Origin: Caballeronia sordidicola
GTDB taxonomy: Bacteria; Pseudomonadota; Gammaproteobacteria; Burkholderiales; Burkholderiaceae
Reading direction: 5' to 3'
NCBI RefSeq assembly: GCF_001544455.2
Contig: NZ_FCOC02000003.1
Span: 600,605-664,604 of the forward strand
Length of the DNA: 64,000 bases
In this document: piece by piece, positions 46,277-54,125 of the stretch
Position numbering within the stretch: the first letter of the stretch is position 1
Layout of the letters: every line of letters starts with the position of its first letter
Made by a program: the position numbers and the translations under genes
Notes under the pieces: model-generated
Databases searched by the model: none
What the model saw: only the letters and a program-made list of their open reading frames with translations
What the model was told of the DNA's origin: nothing

Positions 46277-47806
46277 ATGGCAACCACTCACGCAGCGTTG
46301 CCAAGGTCGGCAGCGGGGCCGTTCAACCCTTGGCTGATCGCGGTCATCGTGTCGATCGCGACCTTCATGGAAGTGCTCGACACGACCATCGCGAACGTGG
46401 CGCTTCGGCATATTGCTGGTGGCTTGGGCGCGAGTCTCGACCAGAGCACGTACATCACGACCAGTTATCTGGTGAGCAACGCGATTGTCCTGCCCATCAG
46501 CGGATGGCTTGCGAATGTGATCGGCCGCAAGCGCTTTTACATGATCTGCGTGCTGCTGTTCACGCTCAGTTCGGTGGCGTGCGGGTTCGCCACGTCATTG
46601 CCGATGATGATCGTGTTCCGTGTCCTGCAAGGTCTCGGCGGCGGTGGCCTGGCGCCTGTCGAACAAAGCATCTTTGCCGACACCTTCACGCCGGAAAAAC
46701 GTGCGATGGCGTTCGCGCTGTACGGCTTTACCGTTGTCACCGCGCCCGCCATCGGACCTATGCTCGGCGGCTGGATCACGGAGAACTATTCGTGGCACTG
46801 GGTGTTCCTGATCAATTTGCCCGTGGGCCTCGTGTCGCTGGTACTGACGTGGATGTTCGTAAGTGACAGCAAGCTCGTGCAGCAGGAACGGCGCGCGTTG
46901 CTCGACAAGGGATTGCGGATCGACTATCTCGGCTTCTTTTTAGTGGCTGCAGGTTTCGGCTGCCTGCAGATCGTGCTCGACAAGTTCGAGCGTGAGGACG
47001 GGTTTTCATCGAACTTCATTTGTTCGTTTGCGGCGGTCTCCGCGGCCGCGCTTGTTGCGCTCGTCATCCGCGAATTAACGGTCGCGCAGCCGATTGTGAA
47101 TCTGCGGCTGTTCAAGTCGCGCGCGTTCGCGATCAGTTGCAGCGTGATGTTCGCGTTCGGTTTCATCATCAACAGCACCACGCAGATCCTGCCGCAATTC
47201 ACGCAGGAATTGCTGGGCTACGACGCAACCAATGCGGGCCTGACGCTTGGCCTCGGCGGTCTCGTCACGCTGTTTTTCATGCCGATAGCCGGCGTGGTGA
47301 CCGGCCGCGTGTTCCAGCCGAAATGGCTTGTCATGATGTCGCTCGCGGGAACAGGGGTTGCACTGCTTCATACCTCCGGACTCGATCTGAACATCGGGTT
47401 CTGGGATGTATCGCTGTCGCGGCTTTATCAGGTCATCTGGCTGCCGTTTCTCTTCATCCCGCTTTCGACCGTGCAGTTCATCGGCATTCCACCCGAAGAA
47501 AACAATAACGCGTCGGCGCTGATCAACATGATGCGCAATCTGGGCGGCAGTTTCGGCGTGTCGCTCGTGACCACGCAGCTTGCGTGGCGGGATCAGTTTC
47601 ATCATGCAAGGCTTGCCGAGCACGTCACGCCGTATAACGGCTTTGTCAATTCGCTCGGATCGATTGCCGGAAGGCTGGAGCAGCAGGCGTCTGTCATGAG
47701 TTATCTCGACGTGTTCATCATGCTGGGCGTGATCTCGCTCGTGCTATGTCCCATTTGTTTGTTGTTGCCGAAGCTGCCGAAGGGGGCACAGGTCAATGCG
47801 CATTGA
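46277..47806 (+). CDS. emrB: EmrB/QacA-type drug:H+ antiporter (DHA2)
   Basis: A 509-residue inner-membrane MFS pump with about fourteen helices. Motif D1 FMEVLDTTIANVALRHIAGG and motif C ALYGFTVVTAPAIGPMLGGW are typical of the DHA2 group. It starts two bases after the emrA stop and overlaps the start of the outer-membrane gene by eleven bases. With EmrA and the NodT-type channel it should export hydrophobic toxic compounds to the medium. The loop after helix 2 is NVIGRKRFYM. Confidence 0.93.
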   Translation: MATTHAALPRSAAGPFNPWLIAVIVSIATFMEVLDTTIANVALRHIAGGLGASLDQSTYITTSYLVSNAIVLPISGWLANVIGRKRFYMICVLLFTLSSVACGFATSLPMMIVFRVLQGLGGGGLAPVEQSIFADTFTPEKRAMAFALYGFTVVTAPAIGPMLGGWITENYSWHWVFLINLPVGLVSLVLTWMFVSDSKLVQQERRALLDKGLRIDYLGFFLVAAGFGCLQIVLDKFEREDGFSSNFICSFAAVSAAALVALVIRELTVAQPIVNLRLFKSRAFAISCSVMFAFGFIINSTTQILPQFTQELLGYDATNAGLTLGLGGLVTLFFMPIAGVVTGRVFQPKWLVMMSLAGTGVALLHTSGLDLNIGFWDVSLSRLYQVIWLPFLFIPLSTVQFIGIPPEENNNASALINMMRNLGGSFGVSLVTTQLAWRDQFHHARLAEHVTPYNGFVNSLGSIAGRLEQQASVMSYLDVFIMLGVISLVLCPICLLLPKLPKGAQVNAH

Positions 47807-49346
47807 TTATCGATGGATTCCGTTTATCGCTTTCCTTTCTGCCTGCACGATGGGCCCCGAGTTCCAGCGTCCCGCCTTGCAAACGCCAGCGCAATGGTCG
47901 GACACGCCGGCCTCGACCGATGCCGTCCGTTCGGTCGCGGTGCCCGAACCCATCGATCCGCTGTGGTGGAACAGTTTCGGCGATCCTGTCTTGACTGGGC
48001 TGGTCACGCGCGCGATTGAAAGCAACCTGGACATCAAGGTCGCGGCGGCGCGGGTTGCCGAGTCGCGCGCGCAACTTGGGCAAGCGAAGGCGGACGCGTT
48101 CCCAACGCTTAACGGCAACGCGTCTTACACGCGCGAGCTTCAGAGCGCCGATGGCGTTATCGGTCTGCTCGGCGGCAGCGGATCGCCTTCGGCCACTGAT
48201 ACAAACGGTCTGGGCGGACGGCAAGGCGGCGTGCCGACGCAATCCACAGGAAGCGCGCTGCCGCCATTCAACCTGTTCCAGTATGGTTTCGATGCATCGT
48301 GGGAACTCGATCTCTGGGGCCGCGTAAGGCGCACGGCGGAAAACGCGAGCGCGACCGTCGATGCTCAGAATGAAGCGCGGCACGATGCGATCGTGTCGAC
48401 GGCAGCAGAAGTCGCTCGCGATTACCTGACCCTGCGCGGCACGCAGGAGAAGCTGCGCATTACGCGGGAGAATCTGGAGTTCGCGCAGCGCACCGTGCAA
48501 CTCACTAACGAGCGCGCGAAACACGGGCTCGCCACGGATCTGGATGTTGCCAATGCGCAGAGCCAGGCCGAGTCGAATGCCGCCGATATTCCGCAGGAAG
48601 AGCAGCAGGAAGCCAGGCTGATCAACGCCATTGGCGTATTGCTCGGCGAGTATCCGCAAGCGCTCGCGGCGCAGTTGAAACCGGCGTTGAGTGTGCCCAT
48701 GACGCCGCCGCGCGTGCCGATCGGGCTTTCATCCGAACTGGCGCGGCGCAGGCCGGACATCCGCGAGGCCGAAGCACAGCTTCACGCGGCGACGGCAAGT
48801 ATTGGTGCGGCGAAGGCGGATTTCTTCCCAAAGATCACGTTGTCGGGCAGTGTCGCGATTCAGGCTACGCAATTTACGAATCTGGGTAGCTGGGGCGCGC
48901 GCAGTTACAGCGCGGGGCCGAGTCTTTCGATTCCCATTTTCGAGGGCGGCCGCCTGCGGGCGACGCTCGCGCTGCGTGAAGCGCAGCAGCAGGAAGCGGC
49001 GATCACGTATCGCAAGACGGTGTTATCGGCGTTTCAGGAAGTCGATGACGCGCTCACCGGCTTCGCGTCCGAACAACGCCGGCGGGACAGGCTGGACGCG
49101 AGCGTGCAGGCGTCCAGGCGCGCGCTGGATATCGCAAACAAGCGCTATGTTCGCGGGCTGTCGAATTATCTCGATGTGCTGACAGCGCAAAAAACATTAC
49201 TGACGAACGAGCAGCAATGGGTCGACAGCACGGCGACGGTATCGACGAATCTTGTCTCGTTGTACAAGGCGCTGGGCGGCGGATGGGACGTGGAGAGCGC
49301 CGGGTATGCAAGCCGCGCGGCGCCGGAACTGGCCGGGCGGGAGTGA
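47796..49346 (+). CDS. Outer-membrane efflux lipoprotein, NodT family
   Basis: A 516-residue TolC-like channel. The short lipoprotein signal has a lipobox LSAC (acylated C17), followed by the typical MGPEFQRPALQTPAQW. Two OEP repeats: IDPLWWNSFGDPVLTGLVTR to FQYGFDASWELDLWGRVRRT, and SSELARRRPDIREAEAQLHA to GPSLSIPIFEGGRLRATLAL. It forms the exit duct for the EmrAB pump. A Gly/Ser/Asn-rich insert lies near residues 117-150. Last gene of the operon; no clear terminator was seen. Confidence 0.93.
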   Translation: MRIDYRWIPFIAFLSACTMGPEFQRPALQTPAQWSDTPASTDAVRSVAVPEPIDPLWWNSFGDPVLTGLVTRAIESNLDIKVAAARVAESRAQLGQAKADAFPTLNGNASYTRELQSADGVIGLLGGSGSPSATDTNGLGGRQGGVPTQSTGSALPPFNLFQYGFDASWELDLWGRVRRTAENASATVDAQNEARHDAIVSTAAEVARDYLTLRGTQEKLRITRENLEFAQRTVQLTNERAKHGLATDLDVANAQSQAESNAADIPQEEQQEARLINAIGVLLGEYPQALAAQLKPALSVPMTPPRVPIGLSSELARRRPDIREAEAQLHAATASIGAAKADFFPKITLSGSVAIQATQFTNLGSWGARSYSAGPSLSIPIFEGGRLRATLALREAQQQEAAITYRKTVLSAFQEVDDALTGFASEQRRRDRLDASVQASRRALDIANKRYVRGLSNYLDVLTAQKTLLTNEQQWVDSTATVSTNLVSLYKALGGGWDVESAGYASRAAPELAGRE

Positions 49347-49492
49347 ATTCGACCGGTTTCAATCGCGCACAGCCTGCAGCCGCGTTTTCCCGGAGCCGTC
49401 CAGGCCGGCCGAACGTTGATTCGCCCAGCCATTAGCGATACTCTTGGATCGTTCGTGGTCGTCGAGTGCGGGTCAACCTGGAGATGACGTTT

Positions 49493-49957
49493 GTGAAACG
49501 CGCATGGGCTTTCTCCTGCATCCTCACCTTGAGCGCGATCCTCGGCGGATGCGGCAAGGACGGATCGCGAAACGCCACGACTCCAGCGTCGGATGCGTCC
49601 GCGAGTCAGACGTCGGAGCAGCCTGCTAGTGCCGTACCCGCGCCATCGGGCGTGCAGGCGCAGGGCGCGCTGGCCGTTATCGGCAAGGCGCAGTTGCCTG
49701 GCGAAGCAGCCGAGACATTGCGTCTGATCAAAGCGGGCGGCCCGTTCTCTTTCGGCGAAGACGGTGTCCTGTTTCGCAACAGCGCGTCATTGCTGGCGCA
49801 GCATCCGCGCGGGTATTACCACGCGTACACCGTTCGTACGCCGGGCCTCGCGGATCGCGGGCAGCGTCGCATCGTATGCGGCGGACCACGCAAGCAGACC
49901 AGTGACTGCTACTACACTGAAGATTACTACGCCAGTTTCAAACGTATCGCGGAATAA
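49493..49957 (+). CDS. Guanyl-specific RNase-like (barnase/RNase Sa fold) lipoprotein, catalytic residues lost
   Basis: A 154-residue protein. Lipoprotein signal (AFSCILTLSAILGGC, acylated Cys) and a Ser/Ala/Pro/Gln-rich linker precede a microbial guanyl-RNase domain of about 80 residues: LPGEAAETLRLIKAGGPF, EDGVLFRNSASLLAQHPRGY, RTPGLADRGQRRIVCGG. Against RNase Sa (GYYHEYTV, GDHYATF) the general-base Glu is Ala (GYYHAYTV, A111) and the general-acid His is Tyr (EDYYASF, Y145). The Arg pair RR is kept. It is thus probably not an active ribonuclease. The GTG start at 49493 has GGAG nine bases upstream. It stands alone after the efflux operon. Confidence 0.82.
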   Translation: MKRAWAFSCILTLSAILGGCGKDGSRNATTPASDASASQTSEQPASAVPAPSGVQAQGALAVIGKAQLPGEAAETLRLIKAGGPFSFGEDGVLFRNSASLLAQHPRGYYHAYTVRTPGLADRGQRRIVCGGPRKQTSDCYYTEDYYASFKRIAE

Positions 49958-50112
49958 CCTGGGCCAAGCGCGCATGCGATCGAGCAGCATGTCCCGGCGC
50001 AATGCGGGACCCGTTGGCGGTGCTTGTGGTTCAAGTCACCGACGCGCTGCCGGCTCTGCTTGGCAGCAAGGTGTCCGAATCAAACTCGATTGGGCCGGAG
50101 CGCGCGTCAAGC

Positions 50113-51291
50113 TTATTTAGTAACGATCGCGCCAGTCAGGCCCGCGTTGATGGCTGGCAGGAACAGGTTCAACACGCGGTTCGCACGGACAAGGCCGCTG
50201 TTGTCGACGTAGACAACGTCCTTCGATTCCAGCGGGAACTGATTGGCGAGCAGCATGGAAACCGGCGAACGCGCATCAAGCCGATAAATCACCGGCGTGT
50301 CGCCCGCGTTCGAGCGCAGCACGAACAGTTGCTTTGGATTCGACGTTTCCTGGTTGAGCTGGCCCGCCTGCGCGAGCGCCTCGGCAAGCGTAAGCGTGCC
50401 GTCGCGCAGCGGCGGAACCGGGGACGGCTTGTTGACTTCACCCATCACGTAGACGGTGTTGTCTTCACGCGCATCCACATGCAGCATGTCGCCCGGCTGC
50501 AGCATGATGTCGGCCGGGTTCTTGCCGTTCTTCATCATCTGTGCGACGTTGACCGGATATGCGGTGCCATTGCGCGTGATCGTCACGCGGCTTTGGTCGG
50601 CGGTCGGTGCAAAGCCACCGGCGCGGTTCACTGCTTCGGTGAGGGTCATCGGAATGTCGTTGACGGTCTGCGCGCCGGGTGCGCGCACGTCGCCATCCAC
50701 ATAAACCTGCGCCGACCGGAAGGACGCCACGCGAACCGTGACTTGCGGCTTCACGAACACCTTGCTCAGCTCGCTGTTTATTTCGCGCTGGATTTGCTGG
50801 GCAGTCTTGCCCGATGCATGGATTGAACGGTCCACGTATGGAAACTGGATGTTCCCGTCGCTATCGACGACGAAGCCGGGCGCGGCATCCGACGGCTTGG
50901 TGTTCTGCGCCGGCTGGCCGACTGCAGCCGCGAGTTCGGGGTGGTCCCACACCGTGATCTGCAGCACGTCGCCCGGTCCCAGCTTGTAGCCAGTCGGTTT
51001 TGCGAACAAACCGAGCTGGCTCGCCTTGTCCATGTTTTTCTGTTCAGCGCGAATCTGGCGGATCAGCGTCAAATCGATCTGCTTGATCGGGATCTGGATG
51101 TCGCTCGTTGCGTCACCGTTGTCGGCGCTCGTGACAGGCAGCGCAGCCGGTTCGATCATGTGCTGCCCTGGAGCCAGCGCGCATGCGGACAGCATTGCGG
51201 CGATCGCGAGGGAGAGGGCTACACGCGTTCCCGGCATGACACTAACGTTTTTGTTTGGCGCTGTTGCATCGAATAATTGCTCGGTGTTCAT
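50113..51291 (-). CDS. Wza-like polysaccharide export outer-membrane lipoprotein
   Basis: A 392-residue exporter. A lipoprotein signal (LSLAIAAMLSAC, acylated C37) precedes a PES domain (YKLGPGDVLQITVWDHPELA, about 101-120; DSDGNIQFPYVDRSIHASGK) and two SLBB-type repeats (AQVYVDGDVRAPGAQTVNDI; NTVYVMGEVNKPSPVPPLRD). The C-terminal LFLPAINAGLTGAIV fits the amphipathic helix that forms the outer-membrane pore in Wza. The start at 51291 has AGGGAA upstream. No glycosyltransferase, Wzc or flippase gene is near, so it is an orphan here. Confidence 0.9.
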   Translation of the reverse strand: MNTEQLFDATAPNKNVSVMPGTRVALSLAIAAMLSACALAPGQHMIEPAALPVTSADNGDATSDIQIPIKQIDLTLIRQIRAEQKNMDKASQLGLFAKPTGYKLGPGDVLQITVWDHPELAAAVGQPAQNTKPSDAAPGFVVDSDGNIQFPYVDRSIHASGKTAQQIQREINSELSKVFVKPQVTVRVASFRSAQVYVDGDVRAPGAQTVNDIPMTLTEAVNRAGGFAPTADQSRVTITRNGTAYPVNVAQMMKNGKNPADIMLQPGDMLHVDAREDNTVYVMGEVNKPSPVPPLRDGTLTLAEALAQAGQLNQETSNPKQLFVLRSNAGDTPVIYRLDARSPVSMLLANQFPLESKDVVYVDNSGLVRANRVLNLFLPAINAGLTGAIVTK

Positions 51292-51670
51292 CGATTGTTC
51301 CCTACCGTGATTAGCATTGGTGCGGCGCAAAACCGGAGTCTAACAAACGATGTTTCAAACTCGATCCGAATTTTAATTTCGTTACATTGTCACGGTAAGC
51401 TAAGAACGAGTCGGTAACAGGATCGTGATCGAACCGGAAGCGACAGAAATGTTGAAGAGCGAGCTTCGATTTATTGCGTAAGACATCGGTCGGCTAATTT
51501 AAATGTCCAGGCAGGCTGGCATTCTGTGTTGCCGGTTTTTTCTCTATGCGGCCAGGACTATCGTGTTGAAAGAGCTGCCATGCGAGCATGGTCGTGTACG
51601 CGTTGTAATGCGGAGAACTAATGGGAGTTGCCGAAATCGGTTGCCATTGCAAAGCACAGGGATTTATTTT
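51292..51670. other. Intergenic region, no gene seen
   Basis: About 379 bases upstream of the Wza-like gene and of the H-NS remnant. It is more AT-rich than the coding surroundings and probably holds the promoter of the export lipoprotein. No RNA structure or coding pattern was recognised. Confidence 0.4.
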
Positions 51671-51960
51671 ATGGAAGCCGCTGTGCTCACACTCCAAATC
51701 ATTCAAGAAAAGCTAAAGCAGTTGCAGGCGCAGGCCTACACAATCATCGCGAGAAAAGCGGAATCGGCGTTATACGAGGTTCGCTGTTTAATGATCAAAC
51801 ACCGACTGATAAACCAGGGTGTCGAGGAAAAACCGGATCTGAAGCAAAAGCAGCGGGTAACGCAATCCGTTACCGGAAAATCTTCTCCGATAACGGACCG
51901 CACTCGCTTAACGGCAACGGTGCTCCCAATGATGATGAACGCGGACTTTATGGCAATCGC
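51671..51960 (+). pseudogene. H-NS-family gene remnant with frameshift
   Basis: Frame 1 from ATG 51671 gives an H-NS-type N-terminal oligomerisation helix (LQIIQEKLKQLQAQAYTIIA, then RKAESALYEVRCLMIKHRL), much like Burkholderia H-NS paralogues. The C-terminal DNA-binding part appears only in another frame (SEAKAAGNAIRYRKIFSDNG, then SLNGNGAP), a degraded version of K-Y-R-x-P-x-x-G-x-T-W-S-G-R-G-R-A-P. A shift near 51840 joins them. The tryptophan and the RGR core are lost, so the DNA-binding site is gone even if frames are joined. The tail overlaps the antisense His/Cys-rich peptide gene. Confidence 0.5.
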
Positions 51961-52048
51961 GATGATGATGGTATGGCGCGGCGGACGCCGGCACGATGGT
52001 GGCCATGGTTACTGCTGCGGTGGCAAGCGCGAGTATCAGGGTTTTCAT
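51908..52048 (-). CDS. Small secreted His/Cys-rich peptide, second copy
   Basis: A 46-residue peptide with a signal peptide (MKTLILALATAAVTMATIVP, then ASA-AP) and a mature part of about 22 residues patterned HHHRDCHKVRVHHHW (residues 26-40), ending Glu-His-Arg-Cys-Arg. It matches the 47-residue peptide at 9734-9877 along its whole mature part (HHHR-acidic-CHKV-basic-VHHHW), although the two signal peptides differ. The conserved mature part against a diverged leader supports selection on the exported peptide. Metal binding is inferred from composition. Confidence 0.75.
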   Translation of the reverse strand: MKTLILALATAAVTMATIVPASAAPYHHHRDCHKVRVHHHWEHRCR

Positions 52049-52608
52049 ATAACACCGGTAAGAGGTCGAAGAACAGATGAAGCAGGGCATGCTGATGGTC
52101 ACGGTGTGACAAGCGTGATAACGGCAAACGCAGCAGGTTCTAAAGGGATCATCAAGTGAATCGCCGCCTGTTCTATTTACTATCCAGGATGCCGAAAAGC
52201 GGCCATGACACCTTGCGGTTTAGCCACTCGCGTACGGGTTTTGCAAAAAGATATTTCTTACAATTAGTCAGATGAGATAGCACAGCAAGATTCTGGCATA
52301 GCGAACCAAGCGAATCCACGGATCCATGCAGGGTCGCCCGCAGCGGCCGGTCTCCGCAAAAAAGCTTGCAGCATCGGCTGGACGGTCCGGGAATTGCTGA
52401 GTCCCAAAGCTGGGTTTAGCACGCTTAAACATGCAAAACGGGTTACTTGCCGACCCCGTCTGGTTCCGGGCGAAATCACAGGTTCGTTTGGCGCCCGCGC
52501 CGAGGTGCACACCAGCACGGCGATCACGCCAACGCGTATGAGCGATTGTTTGGGCAACCGCTCGAACGCATCAACCGCAGCGCCAACCTACTCTGAAGGG
52601 AGCGAGCA
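52049..52608. other. Intergenic region upstream of paoABC-like operon
   Basis: No supported gene in 560 bases. A few open frames exist on both strands, without start context or recognisable domains. The last bases carry the GGGAG ribosome binding site of the paoA-like gene, and its promoter should be here. Confidence 0.45.
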
Positions 52609-53139
52609 ATGCATTTCGTCATTAATGGCAACCCGCTAGAACTGGAATTCGATCCTAGGACATCGCTTCTCGATTTGCTCCGCGAACAGCGTCACCTCTT
52701 CGGCGCCAAAAAGGGATGCAATCAAGGCGCCTGCGGCGCATGCACGGTGCTTGTCAATGGAACGCGTATCAACAGTTGCCTTGCCCTGGCTATGCAGTAT
52801 TCGGACTGCGAGATCACCACAATCGAAGGACTGGGCGCACCGGGCGAGCTTCATCCCCTGCAGGCAGCCTTCGTGGAACATGACGGTTTTCAATGTGGCT
52901 ACTGTACCCCGGGGCAGATTTGCTCGGCTGTCGGCATGATTCACGAATTGAAGTGCGGCGTGCCCAGCCATGTCAGCGAGGACGTGGCCGCGGAAGCGTT
53001 CGAGCTGACCGATACCGAACTGCGCGAACGAATGAGCGGCAACCTGTGCCGCTGTGGCGCTTATAACGGCATTGTCGACGCGATCCAGGATACGTTCGGC
53101 GAGGAACAAACCGAGCCCAGCACGCGCGAGGCCGCCTGA
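52609..53139 (+). CDS. paoA: Aldehyde oxidoreductase 2Fe-2S subunit (PaoA-type)
   Basis: A 176-residue iron-sulfur subunit of a molybdenum hydroxylase. Plant-type cluster Cys: C37, C42, C45 (GCNQGACGAC) and C57; second cluster C96, C99 (CGYC) and C147, C149 (CRC). It passes electrons from the molybdenum site towards the FAD. E. coli PaoA begins with a Tat signal; here the protein starts directly with the ferredoxin domain (MHFVINGNPLELEF), so the complex is predicted to stay in the cytoplasm. A GGGAG ribosome binding site precedes it. The stop overlaps the next start by one base. Confidence 0.9.
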   Translation: MHFVINGNPLELEFDPRTSLLDLLREQRHLFGAKKGCNQGACGACTVLVNGTRINSCLALAMQYSDCEITTIEGLGAPGELHPLQAAFVEHDGFQCGYCTPGQICSAVGMIHELKCGVPSHVSEDVAAEAFELTDTELRERMSGNLCRCGAYNGIVDAIQDTFGEEQTEPSTREAA

Positions 53140-54125
53140 TGAACCCCTTTACATATGAACGGGCATCGGACCCGCAAGCAGCGCTGATGCTTGGCGCTCA
53201 AGCCAATGCCAAATATCTGGGTGGCGGCACCAACCTTGTTGACCTGATGCGCGAGACTATCGAGCATCCGTCGGTATTGGTCGACGTAACAGGTCTATCG
53301 TGTGCAATCGAAGATTCGGACGATGGCGGCCTGCGTATCGGCGCCGGCGTCAGGAACACCGCGGCGGCGGCCGACCGGCGGGTACGCGAGCGCTACCCGG
53401 TATTGTCGGAGGCTATTCTGGCGGGTGCCTCGGCCCAGATCCGCAACATGGCGACGATGGGCGGCAACCTGATGCAGCGCACTCGCTGCGGTTATTTCTA
53501 TGACGATGCCGCCCACTGCAATAAACGCTCGCCGGGAACGGGCTGCGATGCCCTGGAAGGCTTCAACAGGATGCACGCCATTCTCGGCGCGTCTGACGCC
53601 TGCGTCGCCACGTATCCCTCCGATATGGCCGTCGCGCTGGCTGCCCTCGATGCAGTCGTGACGCTGACGGGACGCAACGGCGCACGCGATGTTCCGCTGG
53701 TCGATTTCCACGTGCTGCCGGGCCAGACGCCGCAGATCGAAACGGTGCTGGAACAAGGCGAGTTGATCACCGCCGTGACGTTGCCGCCCGGCGTGCGAGG
53801 CCGTTCAAGTTATCGCAAGGTGCGTGACCGCGCTTCTTATGCATTTGCCTTGATTTCGGTGGCGGCGATTCTCGAAGTGCAGGACGGCGTCGTGGCGAAC
53901 GTGCGTATCGCGCTGGGCGGTGTCGCCCACAAACCGTGGCGCGCGAATGCGGCTGAGGCGGCGCTCAAAGGCGCTCCGGCGACTGAGGAGGCGTTCCGCG
54001 TGGCGGCGCAGGCGGAGCTCGCTCCCGCGCGAGGCCTTCGCGACAACGCCTTCAAGATCGAACTCGCCCGGCGCGTGATCATCGACACGCTGGTCAAACT
54101 GTCGGCCCTCAAGGAGAACCGCTAA
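53139..54125 (+). CDS. paoB: Aldehyde oxidoreductase FAD subunit (PaoB-type) with extra 4Fe-4S cluster
   Basis: A 328-residue FAD-binding subunit. FAD loop GGGTNLVDLMRE (28-39) and AQIRNMATMGGNLMQRTRC (99-117). The Cys set C117, C127, C136 (CGYF...HCNKRSPGTGC) and C155 matches the additional 4Fe-4S cluster known in PaoB-like subunits and separates this group from plain xanthine dehydrogenase FAD subunits. The start is coupled to paoA and the stop to paoC, both by single-base overlaps. It hands electrons on to an acceptor. Confidence 0.9.
   Translation: MNPFTYERASDPQAALMLGAQANAKYLGGGTNLVDLMRETIEHPSVLVDVTGLSCAIEDSDDGGLRIGAGVRNTAAAADRRVRERYPVLSEAILAGASAQIRNMATMGGNLMQRTRCGYFYDDAAHCNKRSPGTGCDALEGFNRMHAILGASDACVATYPSDMAVALAALDAVVTLTGRNGARDVPLVDFHVLPGQTPQIETVLEQGELITAVTLPPGVRGRSSYRKVRDRASYAFALISVAAILEVQDGVVANVRIALGGVAHKPWRANAAEAALKGAPATEEAFRVAAQAELAPARGLRDNAFKIELARRVIIDTLVKLSALKENR

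Noticed and set aside
51503..52159. 218-codon plus-strand open frame covering the H-NS remnant and beyond
   Set aside because: Only its early part resembles a protein family. The later part (MMMNADFMAIAMMM) is simply the antisense reading of the His codons of the small peptide gene.
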